From: Anaerotruncus sp. G3(2012)
GTDB taxonomy: Bacteria; Bacillota; Clostridia; Oscillospirales; Ruminococcaceae
DNA length: 64,000 nt
Reading direction: 5' to 3'
NCBI RefSeq assembly: GCF_000403395.2
Contig: NZ_KE159657.1
Location: forward strand, 821,091 to 885,090
Shown: positions 25,602-34,966 of the stretch, piece after piece
Layout: every line of letters begins with the position of its first letter
Position numbering within the stretch: position 1 is the first letter of the stretch
Position numbers and translations under genes: made by a program
The notes under the pieces: model-generated
The model's input: only the letters and a program-made list of their open reading frames with translations
Told to the model about the DNA's origin: nothing
The model's database searches: none

Positions 25602-26732
25602 CTATGCGTAATTATTAACATTTCCAGTGTTTTTTCGATTTGGAAGCAGCAGAATAGAGCACATCGCGATCAGGCAGGCGGAGGAAATGAACATATTGGG
25701 CGCAGCGTGTGGGATCGGGGTTCCCTGTATAATTGCGGCGGCAAGTTCCTCGGGAGGGAGCAGGCCCCAGAACAGCCAAGACAAGAGAGCTGTCAGGCTT
25801 CCGTGTACCAGCCGGGAAAGATAGAACGGCCGCAGACAGAACCGAGGCAGATCGGGAAAGCAGGCCTTTACCTGGAGCAGGATGCTGAGAGAGGAGAACG
25901 AGACTAGAAATCCGCAGAGCGCAAATCCGGCGCGGGTATGCAGGGAGGCGGCGAGCGTGCAACCGCTTGTTACTTCGAGCAGTCCTGTGATCCATGCGGA
26001 AAAGAACGATGCACCGAGGGAGGGGAAGAATGCCCCCAGCATCCGGGCGACTGCTTGCAGGATGCCAAGCGCGTTTAACAGGGCGATGATCGCGGAGAAC
26101 GCCACCACAAACGCACAGATACCGAGAATGCCCGCGCTTGCCCCCTGCACCGCATGGACAAACCCATTGGAGTTTGAGCGATCTGCTGTTAATGTCATCG
26201 GGTGGGTGCGTCGAAGTGTGCAACAGGCAAACCGGCCTACCACCAGTGCAGAACAGACCTGCGCAATCAGCAGAAAGGCTCCTGCTCTTCGGCTGCCGAA
26301 CATTCCTGCACCGACTGCCGAGATTAAAAAGGAGGGACCGGCGTTAACGCACAAGCAGAGTGCAGCTGCTGCGGTATCGCGGTCGATCTCCCGGCGTTCA
26401 AGCATGGACGCGAGCATCCGCGCACCGACCGGATATCCCCCGACAAAGCTCATGAGAAAGACCGCCCCGAGCGAATCGGGAAGCCCGATCAGCCATCCGG
26501 CGGGGCGGGCGATCCACCGGCTTAAAACGGTACCCACACGGCTGGCGGAAATCAATCCCGCAAGGATCATGAAAGGGAAGAGCGAGGGGATCACCACAGC
26601 GGCACAGCGGGCCAGCCCCTCCCGCACACCGTCGGAAACCTCCTGCGTTTTCCAAAGCAGCCCGGCTGCTGTCATCATAGCGAGCGGTGCCCAGAACCAT
26701 CGAATCTGTTTCATAGAATCCCTCTTTTTCAT
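25602..26732 (-). CDS. ylbJ: Sporulation integral membrane protein YlbJ
   Basis: This 376-residue polytopic membrane protein has about eight hydrophobic segments and the nucleoside-recognition/Gate domain. Family marks are VIPSLFPFMILAGLIS, FLMSFVGGYPVGARML, the CLCVNAGPSFLISAVG stretch and a second half with SAWITGLLEVTSGC. In Bacillus, YlbJ is made under sigma-E in the mother cell and is needed for spore formation. The gene is divergent from yqfC, with a 66-base shared intergenic region, so both may share sigma-E-type control. Confidence 0.88.
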   Translation of the reverse strand: MKKRDSMKQIRWFWAPLAMMTAAGLLWKTQEVSDGVREGLARCAAVVIPSLFPFMILAGLISASRVGTVLSRWIARPAGWLIGLPDSLGAVFLMSFVGGYPVGARMLASMLERREIDRDTAAAALCLCVNAGPSFLISAVGAGMFGSRRAGAFLLIAQVCSALVVGRFACCTLRRTHPMTLTADRSNSNGFVHAVQGASAGILGICAFVVAFSAIIALLNALGILQAVARMLGAFFPSLGASFFSAWITGLLEVTSGCTLAASLHTRAGFALCGFLVSFSSLSILLQVKACFPDLPRFCLRPFYLSRLVHGSLTALLSWLFWGLLPPEELAAAIIQGTPIPHAAPNMFISSACLIAMCSILLLPNRKNTGNVNNYA

Positions 26733-26798
26733 AAATCGAATTGCCTTTTCATACCTATGCTAGGGAGCAAACTGAAAATGCGGAAGGAGGCTTTTCCC

Positions 26799-27092
26799 AT
26801 GTGGAAAAAAAGACGCAGGCAGGAGGAAAAATGTTCGATCCGGGAACGGCTCTCTCGGACGTTTGAACTGCCTTTCAATGTACTGGAAGGGCTTCCGGAG
26901 ATCGAATTGCTTGGAAACCGGGAAGCAGTGATCGAGCACTGTCAGGGAGTGCTTGAGTATGACGACAAAGTAGTGCGGATCAATGCAGGGAAACTGGTGG
27001 TACGGATCACCGGCAGGAATCTGATGCTCAAATATATGACCGGCGACGGCGTGATGGTAGAGGGGTATTTTACCTCAATCGCATTTTTGTAA
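26799..27092 (+). CDS. yqfC: Sporulation protein YqfC (YabP family)
   Basis: This is a 97-residue protein of the YabP/YqfC family. It has a basic N-terminus (MWKKRRRQEEK), then ELPFNVLEGLPEIELLGNREAVIEHC and the closing VRITGRNLMLKYMTGDGVMVEGYF. The frame opens at 26757, but AGGAGG with an 8-base spacing points to the ATG at 26799. YqfC is a mother-cell sporulation protein normally encoded just before yqfD and phoH, exactly as here. Upstream, TTTTCATACCTAT loosely resembles a sigma-E -10 element (CATAnnnT); the -35 was not clear. Confidence 0.88.
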   Translation: MWKKRRRQEEKCSIRERLSRTFELPFNVLEGLPEIELLGNREAVIEHCQGVLEYDDKVVRINAGKLVVRITGRNLMLKYMTGDGVMVEGYFTSIAFL

Positions 27093-27126
27093 TGAGGGCG
27101 GCGCGCCGCCAAAGGGGTGTAAGAGT

Positions 27127-28350
27127 TTGTTTATCATCTTTTTTCTGCGCTGGCTGCGTGGACACATCCGATTCTCCGCCCGGTCCGGCTCGATCGAACG
27201 GTTTATCAATCTGTGTGCTTACCACCATATTCCCTCATGGGAATGCAGACGGTCGGATGGGGCGTTCTCCGGCTGCACGACGGTAAGCGGCTATCGGAGA
27301 ATGCATCGTCTTGCTCGGAAGGCAGGGGTAGTCACCCGAGTTACTGAGCGGTATGGACTTCCATTTTTGATCCATCGCTACCGGAAACGGCTGGGTATCC
27401 TGATCGGTGTGCTGTTCTTCGCACTCTTCCTGACGGTCATGCAGCAGTTTATTTGGGTAATCCGGGTCGAGGGAAACGAGCAGATTGATTCCCGGATCCT
27501 CACCAACGCGCTCGCCGATCTTGGCGTACACAGAGGGTCGTTCAAGGGCAGGATCGACGCCGGGGTTCTGAGGGAGGAACTGGTAATCCGGGTGGATGGG
27601 CTTGCATGGGCAGCGCTCAATATCCGCGGTACGACAGCGACCCTGCTGGTGCGGGAGCGGGTGCGCCCTCCCGAAAAGATCGACACCGATGTTCCGGCAA
27701 ATGTGGTCGCAGCGCGGGATGGACAGATCAAACGGTTGGAGGTCACCGATGGACGCTCCCTTTTGCGGGTAGGCGATACAGTGCGCGAAGGGGAGATCAT
27801 CGTCAGCGGGGTGAACGAGGACCGCTGGGGAATGACCCATCTGGTGCGGGCAAACGCCCGCGTGATCGCGCATATCCCGGAATCGCTGAAGATCGAAGTG
27901 CCGCTGGTGCAGGAGGAATATGTCCTGACCGGCGAGATCAAAAAGCGGCGATATCTCGAACTGTTCGGTGTTCGGCTCCCACTCTTCCTCTATTGCGGGC
28001 TGGAGGGGGACTATAAGCTCGAACGCATCACCCGTTCTCCAAAGCTGTTTGGGCTGGAACTGCCATTTCTCATCACGCGGGAGAACTATCTGTTCTATGA
28101 AACACGGTTGGAGGAGATCTCTCCGGAATCTGCCCTACGGATCGCGGAACGAGCGCTGCGCAGACAGGAAACAGAAAACTGGGGGGATACAATCCTTTCG
28201 GCAGACCGGTCCGCCGAAGTGGTGGACGGTGTGCTCTGCCTGACCGGCAGATACCTGATCGAACAGGATATTGCGCGCCAGGTAGAAATACCTGTTTTTG
28301 ACAAACAAGAACAGAAAAAGACATCTCACAAGCGAGAGGGCGGTTATTAA
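27127..28350 (+). CDS. yqfD: Sporulation protein YqfD
   Basis: This 407-residue protein is required for late sporulation in relatives. A TTG start at 27127 preceded by AAAGGGGTG gives the family N-terminus (FIIFFLRWLRGHIRF). One membrane segment lies at about 96-115 (LGILIGVLFFALFLTVMQQF). The outer part begins IWVIRVEGNEQID, a FtsQ/POTRA-like strand, and contains NIRGTTATLLVRERVRPP and VREGEIIVSGVNEDRWG. The ylbJ/yqfC/yqfD set indicates an endospore former. Confidence 0.9.
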   Translation: MFIIFFLRWLRGHIRFSARSGSIERFINLCAYHHIPSWECRRSDGAFSGCTTVSGYRRMHRLARKAGVVTRVTERYGLPFLIHRYRKRLGILIGVLFFALFLTVMQQFIWVIRVEGNEQIDSRILTNALADLGVHRGSFKGRIDAGVLREELVIRVDGLAWAALNIRGTTATLLVRERVRPPEKIDTDVPANVVAARDGQIKRLEVTDGRSLLRVGDTVREGEIIVSGVNEDRWGMTHLVRANARVIAHIPESLKIEVPLVQEEYVLTGEIKKRRYLELFGVRLPLFLYCGLEGDYKLERITRSPKLFGLELPFLITRENYLFYETRLEEISPESALRIAERALRRQETENWGDTILSADRSAEVVDGVLCLTGRYLIEQDIARQVEIPVFDKQEQKKTSHKREGGY

Positions 28351-28447
28351 AACAGAATTTTTTGATGGGTTGTGCAGAAATTTTGTAGAATTCCTGTGTA
28401 TAGTGGAAGAATTTCACAAAATATTCACAAAAATATGTGAAAAATGC

Positions 28448-28476
28448 TTGTTAAACGAGATGGGTTTTGCTATACT
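28448..28476 (+). promoter_or_regulatory. Sigma-A promoter of the phoH operon
   Basis: TTGTTA (28448-28453) and TATACT (28471-28476) have 17-base spacing. They lie 40 bases before the phoH ATG, separating the housekeeping run from the sporulation genes. Confidence 0.75.
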
Positions 28477-28514
28477 AAAGAAGACGCTGAAAGAAAAAGG
28501 ACGGATGTTCAGTT

Positions 28515-29492
28515 ATGATCGAACAACTGGTAAATATCGACCGGATGGAACATGCTCTCGCACTATTTGGGAGTTTTGATGAAAATGTGCGTCTGATCGA
28601 ACAGGAATATAAGGTAACCGTTACCTGCCGAGGCTCTGAAATCAAGGTATTCGGAGATGAGGAGGGGGTATCCCTCGCGGTACGAACGATTACGGGGTTG
28701 CTCTCCCTGATCAACAAGGGGGAAGCGATCACCGAACAGAATGTCCGTTATGTCATGGCGATGGTCAGCGAGGGCACCGAAGATCAGGTATCAACCCTGT
28801 CGGACGATGTGATCTGCATCACTGCTTCCGGCAAACCGGTCAAGGCAAAGACGCTCGGACAGAAAAAATATATCCATTCGATCCGGGACAACACGATCAG
28901 CATCGGGGTGGGTCCGGCAGGTACTGGAAAAACCTATCTCGCGGTTGCAATGGCGGTGCGGGCATTCCGCGCACATGAGGTCAACCGGATTATTCTGACT
29001 CGTCCGGCGGTCGAGGCTGGGGAGAAACTTGGCTTTCTCCCTGGTGACCTCCAGAATAAGGTGGACCCTTATCTGCGTCCACTTTATGATGCACTGTTCG
29101 ACATGCTGGGCAGCGAGAATTTTGCGAAATATGTCGAGCGGCAGAACATCGAGGTGGCGCCGCTTGCCTATATGCGTGGGCGCACTCTGGACGACAGTTT
29201 TATCATTTTGGACGAAGCACAGAACACCACGCCAGAACAGATGAAGATGTTCCTGACCCGGTTGGGCTTCAACTCGAAAGCAATTATCACCGGAGATGTG
29301 ACCCAGATCGACCTGCCTGACGCCCGCCGATCGGGACTTGTCGAGGCGGTGAAGGTGCTGAAAAATGTGGAGGATATCGGGATTACCCAGTTCAATGAGA
29401 AGGACGTGGTGCGCCATCGGTTGGTGCAGGCGATCATCAAAGCATACGAAAGGTATTACAACAGCAATCATCAGGAGGGCAGAAGCAGATGA
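28515..29492 (+). CDS. phoH: PhoH family ATPase/RNA helicase-like protein
   Basis: This 325-residue cytoplasmic P-loop ATPase has an N-terminal KH-like region (about 1-100). The PhoH ATPase carries Walker A GPAGTGKTYLA near 137 and TRPAVEAGEKLGFLPGDLQNK. Walker B is SFIILDEAQNTTPEQMKMFLTRLG, and GDVTQIDLP follows. PhoH/YbeZ works with YbeY in rRNA maturation and ribosome quality control, and ybeY overlaps its end by four bases. The ATG follows an AAAAAGGA site. Confidence 0.93.
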   Translation: MIEQLVNIDRMEHALALFGSFDENVRLIEQEYKVTVTCRGSEIKVFGDEEGVSLAVRTITGLLSLINKGEAITEQNVRYVMAMVSEGTEDQVSTLSDDVICITASGKPVKAKTLGQKKYIHSIRDNTISIGVGPAGTGKTYLAVAMAVRAFRAHEVNRIILTRPAVEAGEKLGFLPGDLQNKVDPYLRPLYDALFDMLGSENFAKYVERQNIEVAPLAYMRGRTLDDSFIILDEAQNTTPEQMKMFLTRLGFNSKAIITGDVTQIDLPDARRSGLVEAVKVLKNVEDIGITQFNEKDVVRHRLVQAIIKAYERYYNSNHQEGRSR

Positions 29493-29998
29493 CGGGAAGT
29501 GTGAAGGTAATGATCTCCAACCGGCAGAAGTTGGTCAAAATTCCGAGCGGTATACGGCTGCTGATCCGCCGATGCTGCCATGCTGTTCTGCTGGCTGAAA
29601 AATTCTCAGACGATGCGGAGGTCAGCGTGAGCTTTGTGACTAACGAGCAGATCCGGCAGCTCAATGCCGAGTTCCGCGGCAAGGATATGCCAACCGATGT
29701 GCTTTCGTTTCCGCTGGGGGAAAATGGAAACTACGACCGCAATTTTGAAACCGGTGCGCTTCAGCTGGGAGATGTGGTGATTTCAGTGGAAAAGGCAGTC
29801 GAACAGGCCAGGCTCTATGGGCATACGCTCCAGCGCGAAATCGGGTTTCTGACCGTCCATTCGATACTTCACCTGCTTGGATACGATCACGAATCCGGAG
29901 GGCTGGAGCAGGTGCGGATGCGGGAAAAGGAAGAAAGCATTCTGACGAGCCTTGGATTGGAGCGGGATACCAGTTATGTCGTATCGGACAGGCGGTAA
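29489..29998 (+). CDS. ybeY: Endoribonuclease YbeY, rRNA maturation factor
   Basis: This 169-residue zinc-dependent RNase acts in 16S rRNA 3' processing. The metal motif is TVHSILHLLGYDHE (H-x3-H-x5-H). The preceding family block is NAEFRGKDMPTDVLSFPL. It begins in an ATGA overlap with phoH, and its 3' end is overlapped by dgkA by 23 bases, so three consecutive genes are translationally coupled. Confidence 0.93.
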   Translation: MTGSVKVMISNRQKLVKIPSGIRLLIRRCCHAVLLAEKFSDDAEVSVSFVTNEQIRQLNAEFRGKDMPTDVLSFPLGENGNYDRNFETGALQLGDVVISVEKAVEQARLYGHTLQREIGFLTVHSILHLLGYDHESGGLEQVRMREKEESILTSLGLERDTSYVVSDRR

Positions 29999-30452
29999 AT
30001 GCGCTCGTCTCCTCCGCAGCTTCGGCTATGCAGCGGAGGGAATTCGTGCCTGTGTCGGAAGAGAGCGCAACCTTCGAATTCACCTGACAGCAGCGGGATA
30101 TGCGTTTTGGCTTGGTTGGGCGCTCAAACTGGACCGGATGCGGTTTGCGCTTTTGTTCCTGACTGTGGGTGCTGTCATCTCGCTCGAACTGGTTAATTCG
30201 GCGATCGAGTCGCTGGTTGATTTGGCTTCTCCAAACCCTCATCCGCTCGCCAAAGCTGCAAAGGATATGGCAGCTGGGGCGGTCGCAGTATCTGCTTTTG
30301 CAGCGGTTCTGGTGGGAATCTCGCTTTTCTGGATTCCGGACAGGCTGGCTGCGCTTGGGTTGCGGATATTGACCAGCCCGCTCTATTTTGTCCTGGCAGT
30401 AGCCGCTCTGCTGCTGTCCGGTTGGTTTATCTTTAGTACCCCCGAAAAATAA
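29976..30452 (+). CDS. dgkA: Diacylglycerol/undecaprenol kinase (DgkA family)
   Basis: This 158-residue membrane kinase of the Gram-positive DgkA/UndpK type recycles undecaprenol. The N-terminus SFGYAAEGIRACVGRERNLRIH carries the conserved Asn-Arg region. The catalytic Glu motif is LELVNSAIESLVDLASP, followed by AAKDMAAGAVAVSAFAA. A C-terminal extension with one further hydrophobic segment (about 132-152) makes it slightly longer than the usual 120-130 residues. The start at 29976 lies inside ybeY. Confidence 0.9.
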   Translation: MSYRTGGKCARLLRSFGYAAEGIRACVGRERNLRIHLTAAGYAFWLGWALKLDRMRFALLFLTVGAVISLELVNSAIESLVDLASPNPHPLAKAAKDMAAGAVAVSAFAAVLVGISLFWIPDRLAALGLRILTSPLYFVLAVAALLLSGWFIFSTPEK

Positions 30453-30480
30453 ACCTTTACCCATTTGAAGGAGTGACTTC

Positions 30481-31374
30481 ATGCAAGAGACAAAAACAGC
30501 GTTTGTTGCCATTGTGGGCAGGCCGAATGTTGGAAAATCGAGCCTGCTCAACGCCCTGATCGGTGAAAAGGTAGCAATCGTTTCGAATAAGCCGCAGACA
30601 ACCCGTACACGGATCACTGGTGTGCTGACCCGGGAAAATACCCAATTTGTGTTTATTGATACGCCTGGGCTGCACAAGCCGCGCACCAAGCTGTCGGAAT
30701 ATATGGTTAAACAGGTGAATGAAAGCGTGGCAGATGTGGATGTCGCGGTTCTGGTGGTTGAGCCGGCCGGCGAGATTCAGAAAGCCGAACAGGAACTGAT
30801 AGCGTCCTTTCAGGCGCAGCGGATTCCGGCTATTCTTGCGATCAACAAGATCGACACACTTGACCTGCGTGAAAAACTGATGCCTCGGATTCTGGCCTTT
30901 TCCCAGGCATATCCATTTGAGGCTGTGGTTCCGATCTCCGCGCTGAAAGGGGATGGGGTGGACGCGGTTCTGGACGAGCTGGAAAAATTCGCAGCACCGT
31001 CCCCGTTCTTTTTTGATGAGGATACCCTGACCGATCAGCCCGAGCGGGTGATCGTTGCCGAGATTGTACGGGAAAAGCTGCTTAAAAACATGTATGACGA
31101 GATTCCCCATGGTGTGGCAGTGACTGTTGAGCGGATGCACGAGCGTGAGGAACAACAGCTCATTGATATTGAAGTACAGATTTATTGTGAGAAGGAAAGT
31201 CACAAGGGGATGATTATCGGCAAAGGCGGCGGAATGCTGAAGCGGGTAGCGAGTCAGGCTCGGGAGGACATCGAGCATTTCCTCCGCTGCAAGGTGAATC
31301 TGAAATGTTGGGTCAAGGTCCGGGAGGACTGGCGCAACCGGGAAAATGTGATCCGCTCATTCGGATTCAACTGA
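30481..31374 (+). CDS. era: GTPase Era
   Basis: This 297-residue ribosome-assembly GTPase binds the 3' end of 16S rRNA. The G-motifs are GRPNVGKSSLL (G1), QTTRTRITG (G2), DTPGLHKPR (G3), NKIDTLD (G4) and ISALKGDG (G5). The C-terminal KH domain (about 205-297) contains GMIIGKGGGMLKRV. The ATG at 30481 follows GAAGGAGTGACTTC. The gene sits in the standard order ybeY-dgkA-era-yqzL-recO. Confidence 0.95.
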   Translation: MQETKTAFVAIVGRPNVGKSSLLNALIGEKVAIVSNKPQTTRTRITGVLTRENTQFVFIDTPGLHKPRTKLSEYMVKQVNESVADVDVAVLVVEPAGEIQKAEQELIASFQAQRIPAILAINKIDTLDLREKLMPRILAFSQAYPFEAVVPISALKGDGVDAVLDELEKFAAPSPFFFDEDTLTDQPERVIVAEIVREKLLKNMYDEIPHGVAVTVERMHEREEQQLIDIEVQIYCEKESHKGMIIGKGGGMLKRVASQAREDIEHFLRCKVNLKCWVKVREDWRNRENVIRSFGFN

Positions 31375-31479
31375 GTTTGTCAACCTAAAAATTGATGGAA
31401 ATTGTGAGAACGATTCCCTCTGATAACTGAAGAAAAACAGCGAACACTACTTCCATAGAGTCTGATGGAGGTGGTTGTG

Positions 31480-31668
31480 GTGCAGCCAAATGAGCAGCAG
31501 GCATACGATGCCTTTTTGCATACCGGCAGGGTAGCCGATTATTTGAACTATCTGGATGTCAAGCAGCAGGGGCAGGGGAGACCGGTGCTGGGCGATGTTC
31601 GGACGGCAACAGGTGAGAACAGTGCATATCACGACCGATGGGATCGTACTGCGGGAGCGGGCGGTTGA
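31480..31668 (+). CDS. yqzL: YqzL-like small protein
   Basis: This is a 62-residue protein. Its first 30 residues (QPNEQQAYDAFLHTGRVADY then LNYLD) follow the YqzL pattern of a short helix, F-x-x-TG and a YL-containing helix. The position between era and recO is also that of yqzL. The GTG at 31480 has an ideal GGAGGTGG site 8 bases upstream, better than the ATG at 31465. The C-terminal 30 residues have low-information sequence and overlap the start of recO, so the extension may be fortuitous. No function is known. Confidence 0.65.
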   Translation: MQPNEQQAYDAFLHTGRVADYLNYLDVKQQGQGRPVLGDVRTATGENSAYHDRWDRTAGAGG

Positions 31669-32374
31669 AGAATATGACAGTGTGCTGACGCTCTTAACCA
31701 AGGAGCGCGGCGTCATTACGGCCTATGCACGAGGGGCGAAAAAGCCGCGTGGGGTTCTGCGAGTCCCAGGTGAGCTGTTAAGCTACTCGTGTTTTGTGCT
31801 GTTTGAGAACAAGGGAAAGTACAGCGTTGATAAAGCGGATTTAAACAGCCTGTTTATGGGGGTGCGTGGGGATGTGGAGAAGCTTTCTCTGGCCTCTTAT
31901 TTCTGCCAGCTCACTGCAGAGCTGGCACCCCATGAGGAGCCAGCTCTCGATTATCTGCGGCTGCTGCTCAACTCACTCTATCTGCTCGACCGGGGGAAGA
32001 GGAGCTGCGGGTTCGTTAAGGCAGTCTACGAGCTGCGTCTGATGACGATGGCAGGCTATATGCCGAATCTGGTTGCCTGCACAGGCTGTGGATGCTTCGA
32101 GTCGGATGTGGTTTATTTCCTCCCGCAAAGTGCGTCGATCGCTTGTGGGGCGTGTATCCAGAATTACCCTGAAAACCAGATTCGGGTTCCCCTTTCGAGG
32201 ACGGTACTCGCTGCAATGCGGCATATTCTTTACGCGGAGTCTGAAAAGTTATTTTCCTTTACAGCTCCGAAAGAGCAGCTTATGGATCTGAACGAGATCA
32301 CCCAACATTATGTCATGACACAGATTGAAAAACGCCTTGAAACGCTGGATTTTTATCTTTCTATGCAGATTTAA
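31595..32374 (+). CDS. recO: DNA repair protein RecO
   Basis: This 259-residue recombination mediator loads RecA on SSB-coated DNA. The N-terminal OB-fold begins VRTVHITTDGIVLRERAVEEY, followed by VITAYARGAKKP. A zinc site uses two CxxC pairs (CTGCGC and CGAC, about residues 155-190). The longest frame starts at 31556. The ATG at 31595 has GGGGAG upstream; a GTG at 31613 is also possible. The gene overlaps yqzL by 74 bases. Confidence 0.88.
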   Translation: MFGRQQVRTVHITTDGIVLRERAVEEYDSVLTLLTKERGVITAYARGAKKPRGVLRVPGELLSYSCFVLFENKGKYSVDKADLNSLFMGVRGDVEKLSLASYFCQLTAELAPHEEPALDYLRLLLNSLYLLDRGKRSCGFVKAVYELRLMTMAGYMPNLVACTGCGCFESDVVYFLPQSASIACGACIQNYPENQIRVPLSRTVLAAMRHILYAESEKLFSFTAPKEQLMDLNEITQHYVMTQIEKRLETLDFYLSMQI

Positions 32375-32430
32375 ACAACACATGGATACATAAGGCGTTG
32401 AGATGGCCTGCATGAGCAGGGGAGGAGTTT

Positions 32431-34812
32431 ATGAATAAATATTGTAAAGCATTAGAACTTGACAAGGTGCTTTTGCGTCTTTCGAAGCACTGCTGCTGTG
32501 CGGACAGCCGGGCAATGGCGCTTGCGGTCGAACCTGCAGATAATCTGCGGGATGTACGTGCATTAATGCGGTTCACATCAGATGCAAATGCGCTGACCAA
32601 CCGGTATTCGACCCCATCAATCGGTTCGATCGAAAACTGTTCGGGTGCACTCAAGCGTGCCTCGATCGGCGCGCAGCTTTCCCCGAGAGAACTTCTGGAT
32701 GTGGCACGCGTGCTTCGTGCGATTGAGACGATCGAGCGTTGGGGACATCAGCTTGAGGGAGATCCTACCAGTCTCGACATTTTACTCGGGTCGGTGGTCG
32801 CGCTCCCTACTTTGCAGCGGAATATTTCGGCGACGATCCTCTCAGAGGACGAGATCGCCGACAATGCAAGTCCGGAGTTGTCAGAAATTCGGCGCAAGAT
32901 CCGTCAATCGGGGGCAAGGGCCCGAGAAGTGCTGGATCGAATGGTGCGCTCTGCTACCTATCAGAAATTTTTGCAGGAAAACATCATTACCCAGCGCGAT
33001 GGGCGGTTCGTTGTGCCGGTCAAAATCGAATATCGAAACGAGATCAAAGGTCTGGTCCATGACACTTCGGCATCCGGCTCTACCGTTTTCATCGAGCCGA
33101 TGGGAGTGGTTGAGGCGAACAATGAAATCCGTCTTCTCCAAAGCAGAGAGCAGGCGGAGATCCGGCGTATTTTGCAGGAACTGTCTGCGCAGGTCGGCGG
33201 ATGTGCCGAGAGCATTAAGGGCAGCTATGAGGCAATCGTTGAACTTGACCTTTATTTTGCAAAGAGCAGGCTCGCTGACGAGATGCACGCAACCATTCCA
33301 AACCTCAATGAAAATGGGGTGGTTTTCCTGAAAAAAGCGCGGCACCCTCTGATTGAGAAAGAGAAGGTGGTGCCGATTGAACTGCGCCTTGGCGACGGGT
33401 TTGACACGCTGGTAGTCACCGGCCCCAACACAGGGGGAAAGACTGTAGCGATCAAGACATTGGGACTTCTGGTGTTGATGGCGCAGTGCGGCCTGATGTT
33501 GCCAGTGGCAGATGGAAGCTCGATCCCGGTTTTTGAAAATGTACTAGTCGACATCGGTGACGAGCAGAGCATTGAACAGAGCCTCTCGACCTTCTCGGCG
33601 CATATGACCAATATCATCCGGATTTTGCAGGAGGCAAACGAAAAGTCTCTGGTCCTGCTGGATGAGCTGGGCGCGGGGACCGATCCGGTCGAAGGCGCGG
33701 CACTGGCGGTCGCGGTAATTGAACAGCTTCGAGCGCAGCGGTCCCGGGTAGTTGCTACCACCCATTACGCAGAGATCAAGATGTTTGCACTTAATACAGA
33801 AGGCGTCGAAAATGCGAGCTGCGAGTTTGATGTGGCCACTCTGAGACCGACCTACCGTCTGTTGACCGGAGTGCCTGGGCGCTCCAATGCCTTTGCAATC
33901 AGTGAACGGCTGGGTTTGCCGGTCGAGATCATCGAGAGCGCAAGGGCGCATATTTCAAAAGAGAATACACAGTTCGAGGATGTGGTTTCCCAGCTTGAAG
34001 CGACCCGCCAGGAACTGGAACATGAGCGGGAACTGGCACAAACCAATCGGATCGAGGCGCAGCGGACGAGTCAGGAAGCCGATGAGCTGCGCCGGACGAT
34101 GCAGGCCGAGCGGGAGCGGGAACTTGAAAGGGCGCGGCAGCAGGCGCGAGGGATTGTAGAACAGGTTCATGCCCAGGCACAGGCGATGCTTGACGAACTA
34201 GACGAGCTGAAAAAGGCGAAGGATGCCGCTGCATTTGAGGAGCGGCTGGCTCAGGCGAAGGTTTCGTTCCGCGCTGATATGCGAAAATTACAGGACCTTG
34301 CGGACCCTGTGACCCGCAAAAATCCGGAGAACTATACGCCTTCCCGCCCATTGAAACGGGGGGATACAGTGCGATTGCTTTCGATGAACAGGGAAGGAAC
34401 CCTGTTGTCCGCCCCGGATGGCCAGGGATACGTCACTGTACAGGCGGGCATCCTCAAGACAAAGGTGCATCAGTCGGAGGTAAGGCTGGTCGATATGGGC
34501 AAGAAACGCACAACTTTCAATAATGCAGGCATCTCAACCCGCGGCGTTTCCTCCAAATCGGTCCGCAGCGCAAAAACGGAGCTAGATCTGCGCGGCATGA
34601 CCGCCGATGAAGCATTGGTCGAGCTTGACCGGTTTATCGACAGCTGTGTCCTTTCGAATGTGCCGTCGATCACCATTATCCACGGAAAAGGCACAGGGGT
34701 GCTGCGTGCCGCGGTCCAGCAGCGGCTCAAGAGCCATAAGAATATAAAGACCTTCCGCCTGGGAGCTTACGGGGAAGGGGAATCAGGGGTTACAGTTGCA
34801 GAGCTGAAATAG
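32431..34812 (+). CDS. mutS2: MutS2 family ATPase/endonuclease with Smr domain
   Basis: This 793-residue protein suppresses homologous recombination and rescues collided ribosomes in relatives. The MutS core/clamp region is followed by the ABC-type ATPase: Walker A VTGPNTGGKTVAIKT near 330, the signature EQSLSTFSAHM and Walker B LVLLDELGAGTDPVEG. A long Glu/Arg/Gln coiled coil (about 520-620) precedes a KOW-like segment. The C-terminal Smr nuclease domain (about 715-793) has LDLRGMTADEAL and IHGKGTGVLR. The ATG follows GGGGAGGAGTTT. Confidence 0.95.
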   Translation: MNKYCKALELDKVLLRLSKHCCCADSRAMALAVEPADNLRDVRALMRFTSDANALTNRYSTPSIGSIENCSGALKRASIGAQLSPRELLDVARVLRAIETIERWGHQLEGDPTSLDILLGSVVALPTLQRNISATILSEDEIADNASPELSEIRRKIRQSGARAREVLDRMVRSATYQKFLQENIITQRDGRFVVPVKIEYRNEIKGLVHDTSASGSTVFIEPMGVVEANNEIRLLQSREQAEIRRILQELSAQVGGCAESIKGSYEAIVELDLYFAKSRLADEMHATIPNLNENGVVFLKKARHPLIEKEKVVPIELRLGDGFDTLVVTGPNTGGKTVAIKTLGLLVLMAQCGLMLPVADGSSIPVFENVLVDIGDEQSIEQSLSTFSAHMTNIIRILQEANEKSLVLLDELGAGTDPVEGAALAVAVIEQLRAQRSRVVATTHYAEIKMFALNTEGVENASCEFDVATLRPTYRLLTGVPGRSNAFAISERLGLPVEIIESARAHISKENTQFEDVVSQLEATRQELEHERELAQTNRIEAQRTSQEADELRRTMQAERERELERARQQARGIVEQVHAQAQAMLDELDELKKAKDAAAFEERLAQAKVSFRADMRKLQDLADPVTRKNPENYTPSRPLKRGDTVRLLSMNREGTLLSAPDGQGYVTVQAGILKTKVHQSEVRLVDMGKKRTTFNNAGISTRGVSSKSVRSAKTELDLRGMTADEALVELDRFIDSCVLSNVPSITIIHGKGTGVLRAAVQQRLKSHKNIKTFRLGAYGEGESGVTVAELK

Positions 34813-34813
34813 C

Positions 34814-34842
34814 TTTACAGAAACGCGAAAATGTGCTATCAT
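34814..34842 (+). promoter_or_regulatory. Sigma-A promoter of the 100-residue protein gene
   Basis: TTTACA (34814-34819) and TATCAT (34837-34842) are separated by 17 bases, just after the mutS2 stop. The leader is about 120 bases. Confidence 0.65.
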
Positions 34843-34966
34843 AAGAACAATGTGTTTGTATCCCCTTGACAGGATTATGATGTGAAAGGGCAAATTGCGC
34901 TTGAGCTTTCGTTTCAGACGAGTTTTTTGTTAAACAAATCAATGAAGATAGATTGCGAGGGATTTT

